From positions 1-64,000 of the forward strand of contig NZ_JBFONT020000002.1 in NCBI RefSeq assembly GCF_040779325.2: DNA of 64,000 bases. The letters are read 5' to 3'. How positions within the stretch are numbered: the stretch's first letter is position 1; every line of letters begins with the position of its first letter. Position numbers and translations under genes: made by a program. Positions 25,409 to 33,038 of the stretch are shown in pieces. The notes beneath the pieces were generated by a model. It was given only the letters and a program-made list of their open reading frames with translations. It made no database searches and had not been told where the DNA came from. This DNA comes from Aestuariibius violaceus. GTDB taxonomy: Bacteria; Pseudomonadota; Alphaproteobacteria; Rhodobacterales; Rhodobacteraceae.

Positions 25409-25996
25409 TCAGCGCTTTCCGCCGGGAATGATCTCGGTTTCATCACCCTGTATGACCATGAGGCGTCGGGGCGGTCTGGGTGCGGTCCCAGAGCCGGTCA
25501 TGGCCTGGAACGTCTCTTGGACAAGTTCGATGTACCGCGGCGGGCCTGAGACACGCGCCAGCCCTTGATCGCTTGCCGCAATAATCGGATAGCGGGTGTC
25601 AGCTATACCGAGCTCGTCCAGTGTCGTTTGGAGAGTGTCGATTTCCACGTCGTTTAGCTGAAGGAGAATCGTTCGATCGTCGTTCACTGGCGTGACATGC
25701 AAGACTTGCCCGTCAAAGTACCAGCTGAATTCATGGGTTATTGATAAGTGATAGAGAAATTCACTTGGTGTGAATTCGCCTGCTACCCGCCTCACCCTAC
25801 CTGTCAAGTCTTCATCGACATCCACTGGAACATCAAGAATCTCGCCAAAATCAAAGAGGACCGATTCTAGATCCTGATCGATAATCGTGTAAAATTCGAG
25901 ATCCTCATTGGCAGGTAAATTGTCAGCATAGAGCGGTGTTGCGATCGCGATGCAGGCGGCAAGTCCTGAAAGGCCGTTCAGCGTCCATCTGATCAT
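25409..25996 (-). CDS. secretin N-terminal domain protein (RhcC1/NolW-like SctC)
   Basis: A 195-residue exported protein. A signal peptide (about 1-24, ending YADN) is followed by an N0-type domain (FYTIIDQDLESVLFDFGEIL, GRVRRVAGEFTPSEFLYHLS, YFDGQVLHV) and an N1-type domain (LLQLNDVEIDTLQTTLDELG, YIELVQETFQAM). These are the first two periplasmic domains of T3SS secretins. The protein stops there, with no N3 or pore domain. Rhizobia split their secretin into RhcC1 (NolW) and RhcC2, and this gene has the size and the divergent position of RhcC1 next to sctI. A matching RhcC2 was not found in the window. Confidence 0.75.
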   Translation of the reverse strand: MIRWTLNGLSGLAACIAIATPLYADNLPANEDLEFYTIIDQDLESVLFDFGEILDVPVDVDEDLTGRVRRVAGEFTPSEFLYHLSITHEFSWYFDGQVLHVTPVNDDRTILLQLNDVEIDTLQTTLDELGIADTRYPIIAASDQGLARVSGPPRYIELVQETFQAMTGSGTAPRPPRRLMVIQGDETEIIPGGKR

Positions 25997-26062
25997 GTTT
26001 CACCTGTGGGAAGAGGATGTGCATATCTTCTGATTCGCGCTCTACGATAGGCCGTCAGATTG

Positions 26063-26085
26063 CCTTGCACAACTGACCTTAAGAG
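26063..26085 (-). promoter_or_regulatory. T3SS-box-like element facing the secretin gene
   Basis: On the minus strand CTCTTAAGGTCAGT is followed by TGTGCAAG, a copy of the shared element with two or three extra bases in the middle. It lies 67 bases ahead of the ATG at 25996 and back to back with the copy that faces sctI. Confidence 0.45.
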
Positions 26086-26102
26086 TTCGGAAACTCGTAA
26101 GG
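26077..26102. repeat. inverted repeat in the divergent T3SS promoter
   Basis: CCTTAAGAGTT at 26077-26087 and AACTCGTAAGG at 26092-26102 are complementary except for one position. The symmetry arises because two copies of the T3SS-box-like element face away from each other. It is the best candidate for a shared operator controlling both T3SS blocks. Confidence 0.55.
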
Positions 26103-26112
26103 TAAGCGTAAG
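26094..26112 (+). promoter_or_regulatory. T3SS-box-like element ahead of sctI
   Basis: CTCGTAAGGTAAGCGTAAG contains CGTAAG twice with an 11-base period (26096 and 26107), the geometry bound by OmpR/PhoB-type regulators. It lies 61 bases ahead of the sctI start codon. The site before the 35.7-kb gene shares 14 of its 19 bases. Confidence 0.58.
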
Positions 26113-26172
26113 CTTGAAAATCTATTTCATTCTCTCAACCGGCTAAATGAAGCCCGAAGCGGGAGAAGTGAC

Positions 26173-26568
26173 ATGGAACTCAATAGCACTGCCATTGGAT
26201 TGGAGAGCGATATCGGCGCGGCGACGAATATCGTTCAGTTCGACGTTGCCGGGTATCAGCGACAGCCTGAGTCTGGACAGTTTTTCGATGCGGCTGCCAC
26301 TCATCTCGATAAGTCGCTCAACATGCATCGGGCTCTGACTGACAGGAAAATCCCGGCCGAAGGACCCTCAGTAGAAACCATCAGCCGCTTGCCCGATGGT
26401 CCTGCTTCTGGACCACTCGAGGCTAAGCCGATCGACCGGTTCTCGCTCATCGATGACTCCTTGCGAATTATGGAGGCGAGCTATGCCAATGCCACCAACA
26501 TGACGCTGATCAGCAATGTGGCGCACCAATCCGCCAGCTCTTTCAACAAACTTCTCACGACCGCTTAG
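26173..26568 (+). CDS. sctI: T3SS inner rod protein SctI (NolB-like)
   Basis: A 131-residue protein whose end, DSLRIMEASYANATNMTLIS and then NVAHQSASSFNKLLTTA, has the helical pattern of inner-rod proteins that connect export gate and needle. GGGAGAAG lies 6 bases before the ATG. It is the first gene of the plus block, directly ahead of sctJ, which is the standard sctI position and that of nolB in rhizobia. The N-terminal half is variable, as expected. Position and C-terminal helix are the evidence. Confidence 0.7.
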   Translation: MELNSTAIGLESDIGAATNIVQFDVAGYQRQPESGQFFDAAATHLDKSLNMHRALTDRKIPAEGPSVETISRLPDGPASGPLEAKPIDRFSLIDDSLRIMEASYANATNMTLISNVAHQSASSFNKLLTTA

Positions 26569-26596
26569 CGCTGGCGCTTTATTGGAGAGTATCGAC

Positions 26597-27349
26597 ATGC
26601 GGACCAGACATCTGGCCCGGTTGGCATTGCTGGTCACGGTCCTTGCCGTAGCTGGTTGCAAATCGGAGCTCTACAGCGATCTGGATGAGCAGGAGGCGAA
26701 CGAGATCATCTCCGTCCTGCTCCGCCACAACATCGACGCGGACCGGCAGGTCATGAAGGGCGGTCAGATCACCGTTCTGGTCGATGACAAGCGCTTTGCC
26801 GATGCGGTCGAGCTTCTGCGTGAGCAGGGCTATCCGAAGCGGCATTATGCAACTCTTGGAGATGTCTTTCAGGGCGATGGGTTCGTGGTTTCGCCGATGG
26901 AGGAACGGGCCCGGTTCGTCTTTGCGATGTCAGAGGAGCTGTCGCGGACGATTTCCGATATTGATGGCGTTCTCTCGGCACGGACGCATGTGGTGCTGCC
27001 GACTTCGGACAGGCTTTCGCAGGACAAGACACCGTCGTCGGCTTCGGTTTTCGTGCGCCATGACGCGTCCGTCGAGCTCCAGCCCCTGGTCCCTCAGATC
27101 AAGCTTTTGGTCGCCAACAGCATCGAGGGGCTGACCTACGACAAGGTCACAGTCGTGCTCGTGCCTGCGCAGATCGTCACGCATGCGGCGCTGCCGGTCG
27201 CCCCGACCGCGCTGAGTGCGGTCGAGGCGGCAGGGCTGGGTGCAGCTCTCGTGCTTGTTTTGGGACTGCTCATCGGCGGTGGGGCTTTTCTCTGGCGCCG
27301 CGGCCGGACGGGCCATGACGGCAGCTTCCTGACAACACCGGCCGAGTAG
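26597..27349 (+). CDS. sctJ: T3SS inner-membrane ring lipoprotein SctJ
   Basis: A 250-residue lipoprotein of the YscJ/NolT/FliF group. The signal peptide ends in the lipobox LAVAGC, so Cys is lipidated after processing. The ring-building domains show YSDLDEQEANEIISVLLRHN, QITVLVDDKRFADAVELLRE and DGVLSARTHVVLP, and a C-terminal transmembrane helix at about 217-237 precedes a short cytosolic tail. The ATG at 26597 is preferred to an upstream ATG because GGAGAG lies 7 bases upstream and it gives the lipoprotein signal. Very secure. Confidence 0.93.
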   Translation: MRTRHLARLALLVTVLAVAGCKSELYSDLDEQEANEIISVLLRHNIDADRQVMKGGQITVLVDDKRFADAVELLREQGYPKRHYATLGDVFQGDGFVVSPMEERARFVFAMSEELSRTISDIDGVLSARTHVVLPTSDRLSQDKTPSSASVFVRHDASVELQPLVPQIKLLVANSIEGLTYDKVTVVLVPAQIVTHAALPVAPTALSAVEAAGLGAALVLVLGLLIGGGAFLWRRGRTGHDGSFLTTPAE

Positions 27350-27353
27350 TACG

Positions 27354-27914
27354 ATGACGGCATCTGAAACATTGCAGCTGGCGGATATCGTACACGCGCT
27401 TGATCCCGAGCGGCTTGGAGTCCCCGGGCTGACGGATCTCTGGCCGCGGGTGGCGCAGTCTGAGCGGCTCCGCAGGATCATTGCAGAAGGAATTGCGGAC
27501 GGGATCGAACTGACCTGCCTGACCGCGCCGGTCGCGCAGCTGATCGAGGTCGGACCGCACCGGCTCCACGACGTGACGAGCTATGCCGGTGCGGCCGCCC
27601 ATGCGCCGGCACTGCGCCGCCTAATCCGCAAACACGTCGTCGCTGCGCTGAAGGCGGAAATCGGGGCGGATGCCTATGGATTTGCCCTGACGATGGAGGC
27701 TGAAAACTCTGCACGTCGTCAGACCACGCCGGCGGCGAAGGATATCTTGGCGGACGGACGCGCGCTTTTTGCGTCCTGGTTCGCCGGAATAACCGCGGGG
27801 GAGCAGGCACTTCTGGATCTTGCCCTCGATCCCGTCCTCCCAGGGGATCGTGCTCCTGATGCAAGCCCCACCCTGCTCCCCCAAGCGATTGAGGCTGTCC
27901 ATGCGACGATATGA
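27354..27914 (+). CDS. sctK: T3SS sorting platform protein SctK
   Basis: A 186-residue soluble protein between sctJ and sctL. The opening ADIVHALDPERLGVPGLTDL and a helical body with few conserved residues match the weakly conserved SctK/YscK/NolU group, which links the cytosolic sorting platform to SctD. The start lies 4 bases behind sctJ and the end overlaps the sctL start. The name rests mainly on position. Confidence 0.65.
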   Translation: MTASETLQLADIVHALDPERLGVPGLTDLWPRVAQSERLRRIIAEGIADGIELTCLTAPVAQLIEVGPHRLHDVTSYAGAAAHAPALRRLIRKHVVAALKAEIGADAYGFALTMEAENSARRQTTPAAKDILADGRALFASWFAGITAGEQALLDLALDPVLPGDRAPDASPTLLPQAIEAVHATI

Positions 27915-28509
27915 ATTACCCAAACGCCTCGCCCTTGACCCGCCGCCGATCATTTTGACGGCTGAGGAACTGGCGCTTTGCACGCACGCGGCCGAGTTGA
28001 GTGCGCGGGCAGCGGATGAGGCGGAGCGCTGGACGAAGGCAGCACGTTTCGCCTTTCGCAAGGCCCGGAGGGACGGCTGGGCAGAGGGGTACGATGCCGG
28101 GCTCGCCGAGGCGCGTGCGACGATAGCCGAAGTGCTATCGCAGTTTCGCGAGAGTGCAGAGCAGGCGAGATCCACGACGGCGTCCCTGGCCCTCGACATC
28201 GCCCGGAAGGTCGTCGGAGATCTGCCCGATACCGTCTCATTGACGGGCGCGGTGACCGTCGCGATCCGGGAGCACAGGGATGCCGGCCGCGTCGTCGTCG
28301 CCATGCCTGCGGCTACGCCGTCTGTCATGCGGGCCTGTATCGAAGCGCTGGTCGAGAGCAGCGAAGCCGATGTCAGGTTCGAGGTCGATGCGAAGCTGGA
28401 GTCCGGCAGATGCGAATTGCGTACTCCAGCCGGTATCGTTGACGTAACGCCGCAGCGGCAACTTCAGACCCTTGCTGCCCTCTTGGCAAAGGAGAGCTGC
28501 GATGTCTGA
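27901..28509 (+). CDS. sctL: T3SS ATPase stator SctL
   Basis: A 202-residue protein of the YscL/NolV/FliH type. A charged N-terminal helical part with the Gly-rich AEGYDAGLAEARATIAEVLS pattern is followed by the conserved C-terminal domain (LALDIARKVVGDLPD, SEADVRFEVDAKLESGRCEL). SctL tethers the ATPase to SctQ and SctK. The ATG at 27901 overlaps the end of sctK by 14 bases, and the stop overlaps the sctN start. Good assignment. Confidence 0.82.
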   Translation: MRRYELPKRLALDPPPIILTAEELALCTHAAELSARAADEAERWTKAARFAFRKARRDGWAEGYDAGLAEARATIAEVLSQFRESAEQARSTTASLALDIARKVVGDLPDTVSLTGAVTVAIREHRDAGRVVVAMPAATPSVMRACIEALVESSEADVRFEVDAKLESGRCELRTPAGIVDVTPQRQLQTLAALLAKESCDV

Positions 28510-29806
28510 GCTCGCCCGCCTGCGTAAAAAAATCGAAACGGCGCAGCTGCGTCGGCCCGTCGGCCGGATCGTCGAGATCAGAGGTTCGACCCTGAAGGCA
28601 TCCATCCCTTCGGGCCGCATCGGCGAGATCTGCTCCTTGCGCGAACCGGGAGCCGACACTGGCCTTCTGGCAGAGATTGTCGGGCTCGCCGATGAAACCG
28701 CAATTCTGTCTCCGCGCGGCGCCGTTCGGGGGCTGTCACTGCGAACCGAGGTCATCCCGACCAGCAGCTTTGCAGCGATTCCCCTGTCCGATGCTCTGCT
28801 TGGCCGCGTGGTCGATGGTGACGGTGCTCCGCTCGATGGGGGCGCAAGTCTTTCCGGGCCGATGCTGTCCATCGACAATGACGCACCCGACCCGCTGGCG
28901 CGCGCCATCATCCGCAAGCCGTTTGCCTGCGGTATCCGCTCGATCGACGGTCTGCTGACCTGCGGTGAAGGGCAGCGGATCGGTATCTATGGCGAGGCCG
29001 GCGACGGCAAGTCGACGCTGATGTCGGCGATCGTGAAAGGATGCGTCGCGGATGTCTGTGTGATCGGAATGATCGGCGAACGCGGCCGGGAAGTTCGCGA
29101 GTTCGTCGAAGATCACCTGGGTGCCGAGGCGATGGCGAAAAGCGTCGTCGTTGCTGCGACCTCCGACCGTCCCGCGGGCGAGCGGGTTGCGGCAGCGTTT
29201 GCGGCAACCCGTATCGCGGAACACTTCCGCGATCAGGGCAAGCGCGTCCTTCTGCTGATGGACAGCCTGACCCGGTTCGCGCGAGCGCAGCGCGAGATCG
29301 GGCTGGCGGCAGGCGAGATGCCAACACGCCGGGGCTTTCCGATTTCGGTCTTCACCATGCTTCCCGGGTTGCTTGAGCGTGCCGGAACGGGGATCACCGG
29401 GTCGATCACCGCCTTTTATACCGTTCTGGTGGAAGGTGACGGAACAGACGATCCGATCGCGGATGAGACCCGAGGTATTCTGGACGGCCATCTTGTTCTC
29501 TCGGCCAAGCTTGCGTCCCAGAACCACTATCCGGCGATCGACGTCCTACGTAGCAAGAGCCGGGTGATGAACGCGGTCGTCGATGCGGCGCATCGGGACG
29601 CTGCGGGACGTGTGCGGGATCTCATCGCGGCCTACGCCGATGTCGAGCTTCTGGTGAAGGTCGGCGAATATCAAGCGGGTGCCGATCCACGAGCTGACGC
29701 GGCGCTTGCTGCACATGAGGCGATCGGTGCCTTCCTCAGACAAGGGACAGACGAATGGGAGCGATTTGACGACAGTGTCGTCCAACTTGCGGAGATCGCG
29801 TCGTGA
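28502..29806 (+). CDS. sctN: T3SS ATPase SctN
   Basis: A 434-residue hexameric ATPase that unfolds and releases substrates at the export gate. The P-loop is GEAGDGKST with K170; the Walker B strand reads RVLLLMDSLTRFARAQREIG, and the segment MPTRRGFPISVFTMLPGLLERAG plus GSITAFYTVLVEGDG are conserved in the T3SS/F1-type family. The C-terminal helical domain is complete. The start at 28502 overlaps sctL by 8 bases. Very secure; FliI is less likely because the whole gene order is non-flagellar. Confidence 0.95.
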   Translation: MSELARLRKKIETAQLRRPVGRIVEIRGSTLKASIPSGRIGEICSLREPGADTGLLAEIVGLADETAILSPRGAVRGLSLRTEVIPTSSFAAIPLSDALLGRVVDGDGAPLDGGASLSGPMLSIDNDAPDPLARAIIRKPFACGIRSIDGLLTCGEGQRIGIYGEAGDGKSTLMSAIVKGCVADVCVIGMIGERGREVREFVEDHLGAEAMAKSVVVAATSDRPAGERVAAAFAATRIAEHFRDQGKRVLLLMDSLTRFARAQREIGLAAGEMPTRRGFPISVFTMLPGLLERAGTGITGSITAFYTVLVEGDGTDDPIADETRGILDGHLVLSAKLASQNHYPAIDVLRSKSRVMNAVVDAAHRDAAGRVRDLIAAYADVELLVKVGEYQAGADPRADAALAAHEAIGAFLRQGTDEWERFDDSVVQLAEIAS

Positions 29807-30300
29807 CCCCCGCCCACACCCATCTTCTTCTGCGTCTGCGCAAGCATCGCGAGAGCCGCGCGTCCCTTGGCCTGGCGCAGGCCAGAGCGCGCGCTGCAGA
29901 AGCGGCAAAGCGGTCACAAGACGCCCGCCTCGAACTTGAGGTCGCGATCCGGGCCGAGTTCGACAGGAAGGGCGATGCGTATCGCACTCTACCGGGCCAG
30001 CGCATCACTGCGGCGGATCTCGAACTGCATGAACGACAGATGGAGGCGCTTGAGGCTGTGACTGCCCACCGGCGGCAGGAGCTCGATCATGCAAGTGACG
30101 GGTTGAGGACGGCCCATGCCGCGGTGGAAACCGCCGCAGCTGATCTTCGCACCGTCCTACGGAATATGGACAAGTTGCGGACCGTCGCCGACTGCCTGCT
30201 GGCGCAGCGCCTTGCCGAACAGGCAAATCGGGAGGCGCGATCAACCGAGGACGAGACGACCGATCTTTTCGTTTTGTCCGCGCTGGGAGGCGTATCATGA
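29803..30300 (+). CDS. sctO: T3SS ATPase stalk protein SctO
   Basis: A 165-residue protein that is almost entirely coiled coil and rich in Ala, Arg and Glu, as SctO/FliJ stalk proteins are. It starts at a GTG that overlaps the sctN stop and ends with ATGA overlap to the next gene. SctO sits in the centre of the SctN ring and contacts SctV. The assignment rests on coiled-coil content and on the invariant N-O order. Confidence 0.75.
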   Translation: MTPAHTHLLLRLRKHRESRASLGLAQARARAAEAAKRSQDARLELEVAIRAEFDRKGDAYRTLPGQRITAADLELHERQMEALEAVTAHRRQELDHASDGLRTAHAAVETAAADLRTVLRNMDKLRTVADCLLAQRLAEQANREARSTEDETTDLFVLSALGGVS

Positions 30301-31289
30301 AGAGCGATCTCCGCCCCTTTCGCCCGCGGCGCCTGCCTGCCGGCGACCTGTATTTGCGCAATGCGCTGATTGCTCGAGGTGGCTTGGTACTTGGCACTTT
30401 TGCCGGGCAGATGCTCACGGTCGACATCGATTCCAGCCCGCAAGTCAGCCATCTGAGAAGCACGGTTCTTGGACTTCGCTTGGGACAGGATGTGCTGGCT
30501 GTAAGAGTTAGAGAAAGCCTTCTGAAGGCTGTTCTCGGAACGCTGGAGACACAGGCGGAAGGATCCTTTGCGCTCGATGTCGTGTTCGATGCGGGGCTGA
30601 CGAAGCTCGAAGATCGGCTCGGCCAGCCGATCAGCTTTGCCAGAGCGCCCGCGGTCCCCCGTTTTGTTGAGACTGGACTAGTCCTGAGCTTCGGCAGGCT
30701 GATATCGCCGCTTTGGTTGGATCAAAGGGCGGCGGAGCTTCTTGTGCGCCTTTATCAGCCGCAGCGCCGGATGCAGCCCGACCTGCTCGTGCCGCTGTCG
30801 ATTCAGAGCGGCAGCGCACGCTTGGCAGTTGGGCAAATCCAGGCGCTACGGCCCGGAGATATCCTGTTGCCGGACGACCCACAGATCAGCCTGAGCCACG
30901 CCACGCTGCAGCTCGGTAACAATCTTACGGCCATGGTCGCACTCCGCGACGGCCAGGCCATCCTGGAAGAGGAACCAAAGCCCATGACCACTGCTCCCGA
31001 GATCGAGCCTGGAATGAATCTTGACTCTGACACCTCTGATTGTGCGGCAGATAACTCGGCCGGAGGCGCCGACCCTCTGGCGGAGCTAACCCTCGACGTC
31101 AGGATCGAGCTTGCCCGTCTGACGCTGAGCCTGGATGCCCTGAGCGAGGTTGGGCCGGGTCACGTCATCCCCCTCGACAATCCGATCGCGCGCGTCCGGG
31201 TACTTGTCGCAGGTCGCCCCATTGCGACCGGTGAGCTTGTGCAGGTTGGTGAGCGGTTGGGTGTGCAGATCCTTGGAAAGCCAGTCTGA
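30297..31289 (+). CDS. sctQ: T3SS C-ring/sorting platform protein SctQ
   Basis: A 330-residue protein. The C-terminal SPOA domain is clear: LDVRIELARLTLSLDALSEV, PLDNPIARVRVLVAGRPIA and ELVQVGERLGVQIL. An earlier SPOA-like unit lies around 165-235 (PLSIQSGSARLAVGQIQALR). SctQ forms the cytosolic pods that receive substrates. It follows sctO with a 4-base overlap; in Ysc systems a ruler gene, sctP, lies between these two, but there is none here. The stop shares bases with the sctR start. Confidence 0.85.
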   Translation: MKSDLRPFRPRRLPAGDLYLRNALIARGGLVLGTFAGQMLTVDIDSSPQVSHLRSTVLGLRLGQDVLAVRVRESLLKAVLGTLETQAEGSFALDVVFDAGLTKLEDRLGQPISFARAPAVPRFVETGLVLSFGRLISPLWLDQRAAELLVRLYQPQRRMQPDLLVPLSIQSGSARLAVGQIQALRPGDILLPDDPQISLSHATLQLGNNLTAMVALRDGQAILEEEPKPMTTAPEIEPGMNLDSDTSDCAADNSAGGADPLAELTLDVRIELARLTLSLDALSEVGPGHVIPLDNPIARVRVLVAGRPIATGELVQVGERLGVQILGKPV

Positions 31290-31951
31290 TGTCCGACGCC
31301 TCGCCGGAGCTTCTATCGATACTGGCCGTCACCGTCGGCCTGGGCCTGATCACCTTCTTCGTCGTCACGGCGACGTCGTTCATCAAGATCGCCGTCGTTC
31401 TTTTCATCGTCCGCAACGCGATCGGAGTTCAACAGGCGCCACCCAACATCGTCCTTTATGCGATCTCACTGGCGCTGACGGCTTTTATAGCTGCCCCGGT
31501 GATGACAGGCGCGTTCGATGCGGTCATGGCTGTCGAAAGCGACTTTAGCCGACTCGATGACTTCATGGCGGCCTTCGACCGCGGGAAGGCGCCAATCAAG
31601 GATTTTCTGGTCGCCATGACGCCGGAAGAGCAGCGTCGGTTCTTTGTCGACGCGACTATACAGGTCTGGCCGGACACTCAGTCTGCCGCGGCCAGCGAGA
31701 CCGATCTGCCGGTTCTCATCCCCTCTTTTCTGATCACCGAACTGCGCCGCGCTTTCGAGATCGGGTTTCTGCTTTACCTGCCTTTCGTGACGATCGATCT
31801 GATCGTTACAACGATCCTCATGGCGATGGGCATGTCCATGGTGACGCCGACGCTGATCTCGACCCCCTGCAAGCTGTTTCTCTTCGTCGCTGTCGATGGT
31901 TGGTCGCGGCTTCTGCACGGTCTTCTGCTGACCTACACGGCCGGAGGGTAG
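31289..31951 (+). CDS. sctR: T3SS export channel protein SctR
   Basis: A 220-residue membrane protein of the FliP family, which forms the five-subunit core of the export channel. It shows TATSFIKIAVVLFIVRNAIG near the N-terminus and IPSFLITELRRAFEIGFLLY with the following LPFVTIDLIVTTILMAMGMS, the strongest signature of the family, and PTLISTPCKLFLFVAVDGW. The mature start lacks a signal peptide. TGATG junction with sctQ. Very secure. Confidence 0.95.
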   Translation: MSDASPELLSILAVTVGLGLITFFVVTATSFIKIAVVLFIVRNAIGVQQAPPNIVLYAISLALTAFIAAPVMTGAFDAVMAVESDFSRLDDFMAAFDRGKAPIKDFLVAMTPEEQRRFFVDATIQVWPDTQSAAASETDLPVLIPSFLITELRRAFEIGFLLYLPFVTIDLIVTTILMAMGMSMVTPTLISTPCKLFLFVAVDGWSRLLHGLLLTYTAGG

Positions 31952-31955
31952 CGGA

Positions 31956-32225
31956 ATGGAAAACGCCGATATCCTTGTCACAGTGGCCGACGCGCTTGGC
32001 ATATTCATGACCATCGTTCTGCCCCCGCTTGCCGCCGCTCTTGCCGCAGGCCTCATCGTGGGGATCCTTCAGGCAGCGACCCAGATCCAGGATCAGACAC
32101 TGCCGCAGACCATAAAGCTGTTTGTGGTCATCGGTGTCTTTGCGACGATGTCGGGCACGCTTCTTTATCCTCTCATACGCTACACCGAGGCGCTGTTTGC
32201 GGGCTTCCCCGGCATGGTGCCCTGA
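31956..32225 (+). CDS. sctS: T3SS export channel protein SctS
   Basis: An 89-residue protein with two membrane helices of the FliQ family. The segment GLIVGILQAATQIQDQTLPQ followed by TIKLFVVIGVFATMSG is diagnostic. Four copies join SctR and SctT in the export channel. It lies 4 bases behind sctR. Length is exactly the family norm. Very secure. Confidence 0.93.
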   Translation: MENADILVTVADALGIFMTIVLPPLAAALAAGLIVGILQAATQIQDQTLPQTIKLFVVIGVFATMSGTLLYPLIRYTEALFAGFPGMVP

Positions 32226-32231
32226 TAGCCG

Positions 32232-33038
32232 ATGGATATTCCCGCCCTCATAGACCTGAGCGACCTTTTCTATGCGCTGTTGAAGGAATGCGTGGTGGGA
32301 TCGGCGCGGATGATCGGGCTGATGACCATCTTTCCCGTCTTCCGTCGGGTGCAGATGGGCCAGCTCATCAAAAGCGGTATCGCCGTAGGGGTGGCCTTAC
32401 CCATGGTGGGCGGATTGAGTGAAGAGATTGCAGCGCTTGATCTGTCGGCGACGCTCTATCCGTTTCTCGTCGCAAAGGAGGTGGCCGTCGGTGCGCTTTT
32501 CGGCCTGGTTCTGGGTATTCCGTTCTGGGCGGCACAGGCCGTAGGAGAGATCATCGATACTCAGCGGGACATAGCGGCTGGCGGACTCGATGATCCCAGC
32601 ACCGGATCGCAAGCGTCGGTCATGGCGGCATTTCTCGGCTTTACGGCGATTGCGATCTTCGTCACCAGTGGGGGCCTTCAGCAGATGCTCGCCGTCCACT
32701 ACGGCTCCTACGCGTTCTGGCCGCTGGCAACTTTCTGGCCCAGTCCGGAGCCGGGTGCATGGGCAATCGTCATCGAAGTTTTGCAAGCAGTGATGTTCAC
32801 TGCGCTTCTGACGGCCACGCCGGTCGTCGCGTTGTTCTTGCTGAGCGACCTTTCAGTGATGGCGATGTCGAAGCTGGCACCTCAGATGGCACCGCACGTT
32901 TTGGCGCCGCTTCTGAAGAACATCCTGTTCACCGTTTTCATCGTGGCCTACAGCCAGTTCCTGCTGGGCTACATTCTGGAGACGATCCCGCCCCACAGGA
33001 TCTGGGAGGAGGAGCTTCGGCTTCTTGCGCCAGAATGA
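32232..33038 (+). CDS. sctT: T3SS export channel protein SctT
   Basis: A 268-residue membrane protein of the FliR family. It shows SARMIGLMTIFPVFRRVQMG, LFGLVLGIPFWAAQAVGEII and DTQRDIAAG, the conserved loop of this family, and about six membrane helices. One SctT caps the SctR/S assembly. The stop overlaps the sctU start (ATGA). Very secure. Confidence 0.93.
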   Translation: MDIPALIDLSDLFYALLKECVVGSARMIGLMTIFPVFRRVQMGQLIKSGIAVGVALPMVGGLSEEIAALDLSATLYPFLVAKEVAVGALFGLVLGIPFWAAQAVGEIIDTQRDIAAGGLDDPSTGSQASVMAAFLGFTAIAIFVTSGGLQQMLAVHYGSYAFWPLATFWPSPEPGAWAIVIEVLQAVMFTALLTATPVVALFLLSDLSVMAMSKLAPQMAPHVLAPLLKNILFTVFIVAYSQFLLGYILETIPPHRIWEEELRLLAPE

